The translations under genes were made by a program, and so were the position numbers. Shown piece by piece: positions 1 through 8,565 of a DNA stretch of 53,129 nucleotides. This DNA comes from Deltaproteobacteria bacterium (lineage in GTDB: Bacteria; Myxococcota_A; Polyangia; JAAYKL01), in the NCBI GenBank assembly GCA_016937015.1, contig JAFGWT010000052.1, positions 1-53,129 on the forward strand, written 5' to 3'. Within the stretch, counting starts at the first letter, position 1. Every line of letters begins with the position of its first letter. The notes under the pieces are model-generated. The model did no database searches. It was not told where the DNA came from and saw only the letters and a program-made list of their open reading frames with translations.

Positions 1-615
1 ACCGCGCGACTTAAAGAAGCGGGTATTACGGTGGCACATGTGGTCCCCAACGCGCTGCTGGCTCAAAAGGTCGAAGGGGCCGGGGCGGACGCGGTGGTTG
101 CGGAAGGCACTGAGGCAGGAGGCCACAACGGAAGAGAGGGATTGACCAGTCTCATACTGTGGCCATCCGTTGCGGACGCGGTGCGTATACCGTTGATTGC
201 CGCGGGGGGAATCGGAGATGGAAGGGCCATGCGCGCGGCATTCGTTCTTGGCGCAGAAGGCGTGCAGTTGGGCACTCGGTTTGCGGTGACCCAGGAATCC
301 ACCGCGCACGAAGCATACAAACATGCGTGTGTCGCCGCCAGGGGCAGCGCTGCACGCATTTACAACCTTCAGCACATGCCCATCCGCTCTCTGATAAACG
401 AGTATGTGCAGGAGTTCTGTAAACGGGAAGCTGCTGGTGAGCCGATGGAATCGCTCGAAGCATTCAGAGGCAAAGGCCGCTCCCGGAAAGGTGTCTTTGA
501 GGGCGACCTCAACCAGGGCGAACTGGTGGCCGGACAAACCTGTGAAGCCATCAAGGATATTCCGACTGTTCAGGAGTTGATGGCGAGACTTATTCGCGAG
601 TATGAGATGGCATAG
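1..615 (+). CDS. NAD(P)H-dependent flavin oxidoreductase, FabK / nitronate monooxygenase type (5' truncated)
   Basis: The frame is open from the first base of the window, so the N-terminal part lies outside; 204 codons and the TAG stop are visible. The peptide carries the family signature EGTEAGGHNGRE followed by a glycine-rich FMN-phosphate loop (IAAGGIGDG) and GAEGVQLGTRF, as in FMN TIM-barrel enzymes of the FabK (enoyl-ACP reductase II) / 2-nitropropane dioxygenase family. The C-terminal tail (VAGQTCEAIKDIPTVQEL) resembles the lid end of FabK-like proteins. The reaction could be enoyl-ACP reduction in fatty-acid synthesis or nitronate oxidation; the visible part does not decide between them. 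It ends 41 bases before hrpB on the same strand, and no terminator is evident between them. Confidence 0.85.
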   Translation, partial: TARLKEAGITVAHVVPNALLAQKVEGAGADAVVAEGTEAGGHNGREGLTSLILWPSVADAVRIPLIAAGGIGDGRAMRAAFVLGAEGVQLGTRFAVTQESTAHEAYKHACVAARGSAARIYNLQHMPIRSLINEYVQEFCKREAAGEPMESLEAFRGKGRSRKGVFEGDLNQGELVAGQTCEAIKDIPTVQELMARLIREYEMA

Positions 616-656
616 CCAGGGCTTCTACCAACACATCAGATTGATGAAGTAATTTC

Positions 657-3293
657 ATGACTTTCGCTCCAATCAAATTTGGTTCCCCTCTGCCAATCGA
701 TGACGCATTACCCAACCTGCTGAGAATGCTGCGACAAAATCAATGTGTTATCCTGTCAGCGCCGCCAGGCAGCGGAAAAACCACCCGAGTACCACTGGCA
801 CTTCTGAATGAAGGGGTGTCAAACAACGGTCTGATTGTGATGCTGGAACCACGCCGGGTGGCTGCCCGTTCGGTAGCGTCTTACATGGCAGAAACACTGA
901 ACGAATCAATTGGACAGACAGTCGGTTACCAGGTGCGCATGGAACGACGCATGGGAACGGAAACACGGGTGCTGGTGGTTACCGAAGGCATTTTAACCAG
1001 GCGATTTCTCTCAGATCCGCTGCTGGAGGACGTGGCCTGTGTGATTATCGATGAGTTTCATGAACGTGCCGTGCATGTGGACCTTGCATTATGTTTGCTT
1101 AAAGAAGCGCTCACAGTTCGTACCGACCTCAAAGTCATCGTAATGTCAGCAACCATTGATGCCGCAGAAGCATCAGCTTATCTCAGCGATTGCCCAATCG
1201 TCAACGTTGAGGGAACCCCATTTCCACTGTCGACCATTTACGCGCCAGAGCGCATGGATTTACTTTCCAGTCATCGCTCCGAGGCAGTTGCATCAGCTGC
1301 AGTGCTAAACGCCTTGACGACACATCCCAATGGCGACATTCTGGTATTTCTTCCAGGCGCCGGCGAAATCGAAAGAACGCGAGTCCGCTTGCAATCGAGG
1401 GTCCCTGTCGATGTGGAAATTGTCCCTCTTTACGGTGCCCTGCCCGCGGAACAACAGGACTACGCGGTAAAAACAGGAACCCGACGACGTGTGATACTGG
1501 CTACCAATATTGCCGAAACATCACTCACTATCCCCAATGTTAAAATCGTTATCGACACAGGACTTGAAAAACGGATGGAGTGGCGCAGTGGTATTGGTTT
1601 CGAAAAACTCGTCACCGGTCGCATCAGTCACTTCAGCGCCGTTCAACGGGCCGGCCGTGCCGCTCGGACCGCACCAGGGACGGTGTACAGGTTATGGCAC
1701 GCCTCTCAGGAACGAGAAATGACCCAATCCACTTTACCCGAAATATTAAGAGTCGACCCCCTCTCCACAGTGTTCGTACTCGTGGCGTCGTTTTGTAAAC
1801 CGCCGACCGAAATCGAATTACTCACTCCGCTTCGCCCAAACAGCATTGAAGAAGCCATGACCACACTGCAGTTACTTGGCCTGGTTAGCGATGGCGGCAA
1901 TCGTATGACAGAACTGGGAAAACTCGCCCTGCAGCTACCTATCCATCCCAGACTCGCGCTGATCATTATCGCCGCCGCCCTTACCGGACAGGCAAGCAGA
2001 GGAGCTGCTGCAGCTGCAATTATCGAAGAGCGTCCCATGCTGGGAGCTGTTTCCACCGGCACTGAACCGGGCAGCGAAAACTGCGATTGCGATATCAGCC
2101 TGCGAGTTGATTTGCTCGATAAATTCATTTCACTCCGAGCGTCAGCTGAGGCGGCCAGAAAACTGGAACTCAACTACATGGTGTATCGACGAGTCGTTGA
2201 GCGAAAAAACCAATTTGAACGTATTATCGCTACTCTTCCTTTGAACAATGTCAAATTGGAATCTCCTGCATTTCTCTCCTCCGCTTATCCAACTGGGGAG
2301 CTGGCGCCGCTCCTGCTTTACGGATTCTGGGATCGCGTTTGCAAAAAGGATACACAGCACGCAACAACGGGCGTAATGGCGACTGGACGCGGAGTCACCC
2401 TTGGCCCCGACACCGGGGTTCGCGCGTCACGGTATTTTCTGGCTATCGATGCCATATCTGATTCCCGGCGAAGCAAACAGCGAAGCGAAATCACATTGGC
2501 GAGTGGCTGTACAGCCGAAATGCTCGAACAGATGGGTCGGCGTTTTTTTTCAACTCATACAGAACTTGAAATGGACGACGCAGGCAAAGTGGTGGCGTTC
2601 GAACGCATTCGCTATATGAAGCTGCCATGGCGAGAGAAGCGGCTTTCGCGTATTCCTCAAACACTTCGTTCAAAAATGCTGGCCACTCGCGCGTGTGCGG
2701 ATTGGAAAGGTATTCTTTTTTCTTCTGACGACCAAAAAAATGCCCTGTGTAGACTCGCACTGGCCAGACATCTCTTTTTAGATCTGGAAATTCCCGCGAT
2801 TGATGGCAACGGCTTGTCCCCATATATCGAAGCGGAATGCAAAACGGCATCAGATCTGTCGCAGCTAAAAAATGTAAACTGGGCTAAGCAGATTGTTTCT
2901 TCAATGCCATACGAGCAGCACCAGCGACTGTGTCGCCAGTTTCCCTTATCCATCGAGCTCCCCTCCGGGAGGCGGGCAAACATTGACTACACCCGATGGT
3001 ATCAGGAAAAGACATCCCCCATCATTCGGGTAAAACTACAGGAACTCTTCGGTTTGCAAACAACACCATATCTTGCAGACGGCCGTATTGGTCTGTCCAT
3101 TGCGCTGCTGGCCCCCAACGGTCACGAAGTCCAAATAACCAATGATTTAAAAAACTTTTGGGAAATCACCTATCCACAGGTGCGCAAGGAACTGCGGGCG
3201 CGATACGCCAAACATTTCTGGCCAGAGGACCCGCTGACGGCGGTTCCCACCCATCTGACGCAAAAGCAGTACAAACGTCAAAATCGCACTTAA
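657..3293 (+). CDS. hrpB: ATP-dependent RNA helicase HrpB
   Basis: An 878-residue DEAH-type helicase of superfamily 2. Walker A is APPGSGKTT (residues 35-43), motif II is DEFH (132-135), motif III is SAT (164-166), and motif VI is present as QRAGRAAR. The length and the long C-terminal region after the helicase core, ending in a basic tail, match HrpB rather than HrpA, which is much longer. The family is widespread in proteobacteria; its cellular substrate is poorly known and it is usually dispensable. The start is the ATG at 657; there is only a weak purine stretch (GATGAAG) upstream and no clear Shine-Dalgarno sequence. The reading frame is intact. The gene follows the FabK-like gene and precedes a response regulator; neither neighbour points to a shared pathway. 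Confidence 0.93.
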   Translation: MTFAPIKFGSPLPIDDALPNLLRMLRQNQCVILSAPPGSGKTTRVPLALLNEGVSNNGLIVMLEPRRVAARSVASYMAETLNESIGQTVGYQVRMERRMGTETRVLVVTEGILTRRFLSDPLLEDVACVIIDEFHERAVHVDLALCLLKEALTVRTDLKVIVMSATIDAAEASAYLSDCPIVNVEGTPFPLSTIYAPERMDLLSSHRSEAVASAAVLNALTTHPNGDILVFLPGAGEIERTRVRLQSRVPVDVEIVPLYGALPAEQQDYAVKTGTRRRVILATNIAETSLTIPNVKIVIDTGLEKRMEWRSGIGFEKLVTGRISHFSAVQRAGRAARTAPGTVYRLWHASQEREMTQSTLPEILRVDPLSTVFVLVASFCKPPTEIELLTPLRPNSIEEAMTTLQLLGLVSDGGNRMTELGKLALQLPIHPRLALIIIAAALTGQASRGAAAAAIIEERPMLGAVSTGTEPGSENCDCDISLRVDLLDKFISLRASAEAARKLELNYMVYRRVVERKNQFERIIATLPLNNVKLESPAFLSSAYPTGELAPLLLYGFWDRVCKKDTQHATTGVMATGRGVTLGPDTGVRASRYFLAIDAISDSRRSKQRSEITLASGCTAEMLEQMGRRFFSTHTELEMDDAGKVVAFERIRYMKLPWREKRLSRIPQTLRSKMLATRACADWKGILFSSDDQKNALCRLALARHLFLDLEIPAIDGNGLSPYIEAECKTASDLSQLKNVNWAKQIVSSMPYEQHQRLCRQFPLSIELPSGRRANIDYTRWYQEKTSPIIRVKLQELFGLQTTPYLADGRIGLSIALLAPNGHEVQITNDLKNFWEITYPQVRKELRARYAKHFWPEDPLTAVPTHLTQKQYKRQNRT

Positions 3294-3388
3294 AATCGCA
3301 GCAGTGACTTAATCGTCCTCGTGTTTGAGTCGATAGAAATAAAGAACAGTAATGCTTCGCAGATGTGAACCTTCAGAAAGGGCACTTC

Positions 3389-3781
3389 ATGAAAATATTA
3401 ATTGTTGACGACGAATTCACAAACCGTCTTCTGTTACAGGAAATTTCCAAGGAATTTGCCACAACACATCAAGCGGTGGATGGCAAAGAAGCCGTTGAGG
3501 CAGTGAAGGCGGCACTCGAACAGGGCACACCGTACGACGTGATTCTGCTGGATATAATGATGCCAAACATGAACGGGCATGAAGCGCTCAGGGAAATTCG
3601 TCAGATTGAAGAATCCAACGGGTTCAAGGTAGGCCAAGGGGCCAAAGTGATCATGGTTACCGCATTGGGCGACAAAAAAAATGTGTTGGATGCTTTCAAG
3701 GAAGAAGCGGATGGGTACCTGGTCAAACCCATCGAAAAATCAAAACTTATCAGACAACTTGAAAAACTCGACCTTTTATAA
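3389..3781 (+). CDS. single-domain response regulator (CheY-like receiver)
   Basis: A 130-residue protein consisting only of a receiver domain. The acidic pair D7-D8 follows the first strand (ILIVDDE), the phosphoacceptor is D55 in LLDIMMPNMNG, the switch threonine is T91 in MVTALG, and the conserved lysine is K113 in LVKP. All residues needed for phosphotransfer are present and there is no output domain, so it should act by protein-protein contact. The longest frame begins with a GTG at 3365, but the ATG at 3389 has an AAAGG motif about eight bases upstream and starts exactly at the receiver fold, so it was chosen. No histidine kinase is encoded nearby, so the partner is unknown. The gene is convergent with proC. 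Confidence 0.92.
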   Translation: MKILIVDDEFTNRLLLQEISKEFATTHQAVDGKEAVEAVKAALEQGTPYDVILLDIMMPNMNGHEALREIRQIEESNGFKVGQGAKVIMVTALGDKKNVLDAFKEEADGYLVKPIEKSKLIRQLEKLDLL

Positions 3782-3785
3782 AAGG
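3772..3785. repeat. 14-bp perfect palindrome over the response-regulator stop codon
   Basis: CCTTTTATAAAAGG reads the same on both strands and covers the TAA stop. It lies in the 32-base gap between convergent genes. It could contribute to transcription termination, but the stem has only two G-C pairs at each end and no separate U-tract, so this role is a guess. Confidence 0.3.
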
Positions 3786-3813
3786 CCCGGTGCAACTGGC
3801 TGCCCTTTCGCAG

Positions 3814-4617
3814 TCAGCGTTCCTTCTCGCCAAGCATATTGGATGTATTGGTGGCTTTCTGAATGGTACGGGCCAGCGTGGAGCGAATGCCGCCGTCTTC
3901 CATAACCAGCAATCCCGCGGTGGTGATGCCGCCGGGGGTAGTCACCTGATCCTTCAGGGCAGCGGGATGTTCACCTGTCTCAAGCAGCAGCCTGGCTGAA
4001 CCCTGAAGCATCTGAGCAGTGGTTCGCGCGGCTATCTCTCGGGGAAGCCCCATCATTACCGCTCCGTCTGCCAGCGCTTCAAGAATAACAAACGCAAAGG
4101 CCGGCCCCGATGACGCCAAAGCAGTAAAGACATCGAGATATTTTTCATCGAGCACAGTACATAATCCCAGATTCGAAAACAAATCTCTAACAACTGGAAT
4201 TGCCGATTTGGCTTCACCCTGCGCAGAGACCGCGATGGTCCCTTCACCAATCAGGCATGGTGTGTTCGGCATTACACGCAATACTTTCGACTCGGGCGCC
4301 CATCCCACTAACTTTTCGAGATAGATACCGGCACAGATACTGACAACTATTTTACCTTTGATAGCCTCTCGACAGGATGTCAGCACATCTTTGGCAGCCT
4401 GGGGATTCGTGGCCAGAATGACAATATCGCTCTGCGAAGCAGCCTGATTATTGTCCTGGGTAACCAGCATTTTGGGATAGCGTTCCTTCAGCTCCTGTTC
4501 GTGAGCGTCGTACTTGGTGGTTAGCGCAGTGGTTTCCGGCACAACTGCGTCTGCCGCCAGCAGTCCTTTCAAAATGGTTTCCCCCATCTGTCCGCAGCCC
4601 AGAATTCCCAGTTTCAT
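3814..4617 (-). CDS. proC: pyrroline-5-carboxylate reductase
   Basis: A 267-residue enzyme for the last step of proline synthesis: NAD(P)H-dependent reduction of pyrroline-5-carboxylate to L-proline in the cytoplasm. The N-terminal Rossmann dinucleotide site is GILGCGQMGE; the middle has VMPNTPCLIGEG, typical of the family; the C-terminal dimerisation domain carries the P5CR signature TTPGGITTAGLLVMEDGG. Length is normal for ProC. The longest frame would start nine codons earlier (4644), but the ATG at 4617 has GGAGA about eight bases upstream and begins directly at the Rossmann strand. The gene is monocistronic here, convergent with the response regulator and divergent from the FHA-protein gene. 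Confidence 0.95.
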   Translation of the reverse strand: MKLGILGCGQMGETILKGLLAADAVVPETTALTTKYDAHEQELKERYPKMLVTQDNNQAASQSDIVILATNPQAAKDVLTSCREAIKGKIVVSICAGIYLEKLVGWAPESKVLRVMPNTPCLIGEGTIAVSAQGEAKSAIPVVRDLFSNLGLCTVLDEKYLDVFTALASSGPAFAFVILEALADGAVMMGLPREIAARTTAQMLQGSARLLLETGEHPAALKDQVTTPGGITTAGLLVMEDGGIRSTLARTIQKATNTSNMLGEKER

Positions 4618-4808
4618 AAGTGTTTTCTCCTTCGCAAATCTCAAAAATCAGGACTTTATAATATTTACCATTCAATAAAGGAAGCAGAAAAAAACGAGAT
4701 CCAACTGACTTCATAATGGCCATAAAAGGCAAGAACAAAAGGTCTGTCGATTAATTGACTTGGCAAACTGAAGGAGTAAAGTGAAAACACCTTTCTTTGG
4801 ATGAAAAT

Positions 4809-5372
4809 ATGACTGAAAACCTTATTGCAAATATCCTGCAGGATCTGAAAACCAAGTCGCTGGCCCACTTCCAAATGAAATATACCGGCTGGTACCTCCT
4901 TGGTGGTCCTGCACAGGCTGACGATAGTGATATTTCTTACAAGACGGATGTGCTTTCTCCGTCAGAATTGAACAAACTGGTCGCTCAGACTCAAAGAATG
5001 TTGCCGTTTGAACCATTGCAATCAGGATCTGAGTTGGAAATGCTGTCTCATTTTCTATTTGAAATCCGAAAGAAACCCACTAATGCGTTTTCAGGATGGA
5101 TAAGTGTCGGCCGTGCGGTCAACAATGATATTGTTTTGCGGTATCCAACTATCTCAAAACTGCATGCGCGATTCGAAGTTGAAACCACTGCCTTCGGTGA
5201 CCCCATCGGTTATCGCCTGATTGATAATAATTCCACTGGTAAGACGGCGATCAATGGTGTGGTTCTTACGGAAAATCAGGCGGTCCCGGTTTCAATTGGC
5301 GACAGTATTCTTTTCGGAAACATACGCTGCAGCGTAACGGATGCTTCTCTTCTATGGGAAAGTTTACGTTGA
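4809..5372 (+). CDS. FHA-domain protein
   Basis: About 187 residues. The C-terminal half is a forkhead-associated domain: GWISVGRAVNNDIVL, then ISKLHARF, LIDNNSTGKTAING and VSIGDSILFG, matching the GR, SxxH, NG and GD positions of phospho-threonine-binding FHA domains. The first ~90 residues match nothing I recognise and show no signal peptide, so the protein is probably cytoplasmic. It lies just ahead of a barrel-FecR-kinase unit and is a plausible reader of that kinase's phosphorylation; this is inference. The start is uncertain: ATG 4809 has no good Shine-Dalgarno sequence; a TTG at 4797 is in frame; and a strong AAGGAG (4771-4776) serves an eight-codon GTG-initiated mini-frame (4781-4804) that ends five bases before ATG 4809, so translational coupling is possible. 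Confidence 0.8.
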   Translation: MTENLIANILQDLKTKSLAHFQMKYTGWYLLGGPAQADDSDISYKTDVLSPSELNKLVAQTQRMLPFEPLQSGSELEMLSHFLFEIRKKPTNAFSGWISVGRAVNNDIVLRYPTISKLHARFEVETTAFGDPIGYRLIDNNSTGKTAINGVVLTENQAVPVSIGDSILFGNIRCSVTDASLLWESLR

Positions 5373-5385
5373 ATCTACTGTATCA

Positions 5386-5417
5386 ACGTACACATAGCTT
5401 GCTTTAGTTGTATACGT
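5386..5417. promoter_or_regulatory. imperfect inverted repeat at the promoter of the barrel-FecR-kinase unit
   Basis: ACGTACAC (5386-5393) and GTATACGT (5410-5417) are complementary at seven of eight positions and flank the candidate -35 box at 5399-5404. The placement would suit a dimeric repressor or activator. No regulator gene is adjacent, so it is only a candidate site. Confidence 0.3.
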
Positions 5418-5427
5418 CTAATATATT
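5399..5427 (+). promoter_or_regulatory. sigma70-type promoter for the barrel-FecR-kinase unit
   Basis: TTGCTT (5399-5404), a 17-base spacer, and TATATT (5422-5427). The predicted transcript start near 5434 leaves about 50 bases before the TTG start at 5484. Found by eye, with no score computed. Confidence 0.45.
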
Positions 5428-5483
5428 ATTCCATAGGTGCGGACAGGACTTTAAGAAAAATTCTACTAAAGGGGTTACCACCG

Positions 5484-7001
5484 TTGCAAAACAGTTTGGT
5501 TAAATTTCTTATCACCTTCTCCATCTGTCTGACGCTGTCAACATGGTCTGCACATATTGAGGCAGCCGATACGATCAAGACACCGGATGATGTCGCGGCC
5601 GATGGTCTGCCAGGCTTCTTCAATTTGGGAATTCCTTTTGGGGGATCCTCCCGACTCTCCCTTGCCGGAACCGCACGATATGGCGTCATAGAAAGTATTG
5701 GTCCAATTAATGGGCTGCATCATGAGCTTGGGGGCAACGTTGCCCTTGGGGGCGTATTTGCAAAGTGGTTTGCAGCCGGACTTCAGCTGGATGGCAAATT
5801 TCAGAATCATCCCAATCAGTCAGAGGAAGAAGTGGATCACAGTATGGTCGGTATTCCAATTCTGAAATTGCGCGCAGGTGCACCGGCAGGTAACCATCTT
5901 CTTCTCGGCGGTGAGCTGGAAATTCATATCCCTGGTGGGAACGCGCCATCGCTTCAATTCAATGCGGCCACCCTTACCGGCCGATTTCTTGGAACTGTTG
6001 TATCAGCCGCACCATTCTTTTTGGGAGTCACTGCGGGCTTTCGTATCGACAACAGCGAAAACAGCGCCCCCGCTCAGGAAACACTTCGCCCCGGAGACCG
6101 CATCGCACTTGACATCGCGGCATACCATTCGTTTCTCCTTGGTATTGCAATGTCGTACGAAATTAACAGGCTCAGATTCATTTTTGAAACGGATGCCCGG
6201 TTCTATGCCTCATCCGACGCTGCCATATCTGAATCACCTATCCGGCTGACGCTGGGCGCTCGCTATGTGATGACCGCCGCTTTGCAATTTGACCTATATA
6301 CCGAAACATTTTTGAGCAAACGACCGGATGTGGATATAGATGCACCATTGCTCCCTATCCCACCCCGTTTTGCTGCTATGTTTGGCATTCGATACACATG
6401 GGGTGCAGAAGCCGAACTGAAACCAGAGCCTCCCAAAGAGGAATTGGTCATTTCACCCGCGCTGCCGGAAGCGCCGCCCGAGACCAGACAAAAGTCTACA
6501 GGGGGCATACAGGGTCGCATTACAGACGAGGAAGGACTTCCGGTTGCAGCGGCGTCCATTCGTGTTCTGGCCGCTGATGGATCTGCATATAGCGCCACAT
6601 CGGACTCGGAAGGCAACTATTCAGTGGCCGGCGTGCCAACTGGCAGTGCAACAGTCACTGCGTCAGCTGAATATTTCGAACCGAAGAGTTTCGATGTAAC
6701 TGTATCTGAGAATGCGATTGCCACCGTTGCATCGGCTCAGCTGGTTCAGACCAAAGTCGGGTCGCAGATTCGCGGTCTGGTGCGGGATACCGACGGAACG
6801 CCATTGGATGCGAGCATCGTCATCAAACCCGGACGCTACACGACGCAAACAGACGATAAGGGTTTTTTTGAAATCGATGTCGATCCAGGAGAATACACCG
6901 TTGAAATTTCATCTGAGGGATTGGTCAAACAAAAACGCGCTGTGACCGTAGGCGACAACAGTGTTGTGATATTGAATGTTGACTTGGCCGCCAAACAGTA
7001 G
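5484..7001 (+). CDS. predicted outer-membrane beta-barrel protein with two carboxypeptidase-regulatory-like domains
   Basis: 505 residues. An N-terminal signal peptide (residues 1-28, ending SAHIEA) is followed by about 280 residues rich in alternating hydrophobic, glycine and aromatic strands, typical of an outer-membrane barrel. A Pro/Glu-rich linker (about 315-340) leads to two repeats of the CarboxypepD_reg-like fold, roughly 343-420 (GRITDEEGLPVAAASIRV) and 428-505 (GLVRDTDGTPLDASIVI), beta-sandwich modules common in cell-surface proteins. Translation likely starts at TTG 5484: AAAGGGG lies 10 bases upstream and no in-frame ATG precedes the signal peptide. It is followed after 14 bases by the FecR lipoprotein and then by the kinase, so the three are probably one transcript. 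Function is unknown; a surface or scaffold role for the unit is inferred. Confidence 0.7.
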   Translation: MQNSLVKFLITFSICLTLSTWSAHIEAADTIKTPDDVAADGLPGFFNLGIPFGGSSRLSLAGTARYGVIESIGPINGLHHELGGNVALGGVFAKWFAAGLQLDGKFQNHPNQSEEEVDHSMVGIPILKLRAGAPAGNHLLLGGELEIHIPGGNAPSLQFNAATLTGRFLGTVVSAAPFFLGVTAGFRIDNSENSAPAQETLRPGDRIALDIAAYHSFLLGIAMSYEINRLRFIFETDARFYASSDAAISESPIRLTLGARYVMTAALQFDLYTETFLSKRPDVDIDAPLLPIPPRFAAMFGIRYTWGAEAELKPEPPKEELVISPALPEAPPETRQKSTGGIQGRITDEEGLPVAAASIRVLAADGSAYSATSDSEGNYSVAGVPTGSATVTASAEYFEPKSFDVTVSENAIATVASAQLVQTKVGSQIRGLVRDTDGTPLDASIVIKPGRYTTQTDDKGFFEIDVDPGEYTVEISSEGLVKQKRAVTVGDNSVVILNVDLAAKQ

Positions 7002-7015
7002 CGGGGAATCTTTTT

Positions 7016-8560
7016 TTGCAAACAGTCACAAGATACGCTCATTTCCTCTTTCTGATCATGGCGCTGGCCCTTGGTAGCTGTGAAGGGTTTGGCTGCAATT
7101 CCGAGGTGGTCGCCGAATTGACATCCCGCAATGGCAACGTGGAACGCGACTTCGCAAAAAACATGAATTACTGGGAAAATGCACCAGTTCACGCGACGTT
7201 CGTCACTAATGACGGTGTCCGCACCCTCCCCCATTCCGGCGCCGAGCTCACACTTGTTGACGGTTCACTCGTTGTAATGAAGCCCAAAACGCAACTGCGG
7301 TTTGCTAATTCGATTCCCGAACAAAAAAGGTTTGGGGTAGTGGTGGAATCCGGGTCGGCTCAAATTGAAGCTAAATCCGACGACCTCGAAATAGCAACCG
7401 GGATCGGTCTGGCGCGACTTGGAAAAGGTTCGGCAATTACCCTTCGAAAAAATGAAAATCAGCTTGCGGTCCAACTCGATATTGGCAACGCCAAATTTGT
7501 CGCCAACGACGGCACGGTCCACAACGTGACCGCAGGTGAAGAAATGCTTTTGGACATTGGCACTGCCAAACTCATCACCATGACTGACGACCAAACCACC
7601 GCCGACGCACCAGGGGACGAAATCGATATGGATTTTGAGGAAAGCGGGGATACCAATGAGAATTTGGAAGACGAAAGGGACGAAAATGACGACGTCCGTC
7701 GCTCGGATGAGCGTACACATGGCATTCCTGATGATAGAAATGTAGCCGAACATGCCGATTTTAAAATTAATGTGGGCGAACGCATTTTTATTCACGCCAT
7801 GCACGCACCCGTTGCAGTTGAATTTGGCTTTGCCAACATCTGTGACGGCGCTGGATACGTAAAAATCTCCAAAAAGAAAATATGGGGCACAGGTACGGGC
7901 TCCGTTATTCTGAATGTGCCGTCCAGAAGTCACGGGTACGAACTTCACTGCATCGAAAACGGGGAATTAGGGAAAACCAAAGCCCGCGGCCGCATTACTG
8001 TACTTCACGACAAAGGGAAATCCATTCTCTCCCTATCCGCGCCGGTATCATATGTCGATGCCGACGGACGGGACTATAATCTGCTGTATCAGAGTAAGCT
8101 GCCTCAGGTGGTGGTTAAATGGCCCGATGCGCCCGAATCGTCGGGCTACAAACTGCATCTCACAGGAGACAGCGGCACAAAATCGATTTCGCTCAAATCC
8201 CCCCAGTATCGTTTCTCATCCGGTGCTCTCGAAGAGGGGGCCTACCGATTTAAATTCATCGCCGATGGTTCAGGGAAACGTTCCCGAACATCATCAATTA
8301 CAATCCGATTTGACAACGCCACTCCCAAAGCTGTTCTCAAGTCGCCAAGGGATGAGGGTTACACGAGCGGTGCGATGGTAGATATCAGCGGTGTCGCCCT
8401 GCCGGGTTGGACAGCATCCGTTTATGGTAAAACATTAAATATGGACGCTGAACACCGATTCGCTGGAACCGCTCAGCATCAGGGACAGTACAGATCCCTG
8501 CCCGTTAAGCTGACGCATCGCTCGAGAGGTACTCACTATTTTCTGAGACGAGCCAGGTAG
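7016..8560 (+). CDS. FecR-domain lipoprotein
   Basis: 514 residues. The signal sequence ends in a lipobox LGSC with Cys22 as the predicted lipid-modified residue. Residues about 55-185 form a FecR-like domain (repeated VRTLPHSGAELTLVDGS and VVVESGSAQIEA strands). A very acidic Asp/Glu stretch (about 200-235) leads to a beta-rich C-terminal region resembling Ig-like or FecR-associated modules. In the FecR family such domains sit in the periplasm and link outer-membrane signals to a cytoplasmic regulator. Here the partner would be the kinase five bases downstream rather than a sigma factor. The TTG start at 7016 is supported by GGGGA eight bases upstream and by the signal peptide. The C-terminal end (RRAR) is unusually basic. 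Confidence 0.75.
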   Translation: MQTVTRYAHFLFLIMALALGSCEGFGCNSEVVAELTSRNGNVERDFAKNMNYWENAPVHATFVTNDGVRTLPHSGAELTLVDGSLVVMKPKTQLRFANSIPEQKRFGVVVESGSAQIEAKSDDLEIATGIGLARLGKGSAITLRKNENQLAVQLDIGNAKFVANDGTVHNVTAGEEMLLDIGTAKLITMTDDQTTADAPGDEIDMDFEESGDTNENLEDERDENDDVRRSDERTHGIPDDRNVAEHADFKINVGERIFIHAMHAPVAVEFGFANICDGAGYVKISKKKIWGTGTGSVILNVPSRSHGYELHCIENGELGKTKARGRITVLHDKGKSILSLSAPVSYVDADGRDYNLLYQSKLPQVVVKWPDAPESSGYKLHLTGDSGTKSISLKSPQYRFSSGALEEGAYRFKFIADGSGKRSRTSSITIRFDNATPKAVLKSPRDEGYTSGAMVDISGVALPGWTASVYGKTLNMDAEHRFAGTAQHQGQYRSLPVKLTHRSRGTHYFLRRAR

Positions 8561-8565
8561 CAAGC

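Noticed and set aside
3365-3388. GTG start at 3365 for the response regulator
   Set aside because: The following ATG has a better ribosome-binding site and begins at the receiver fold.
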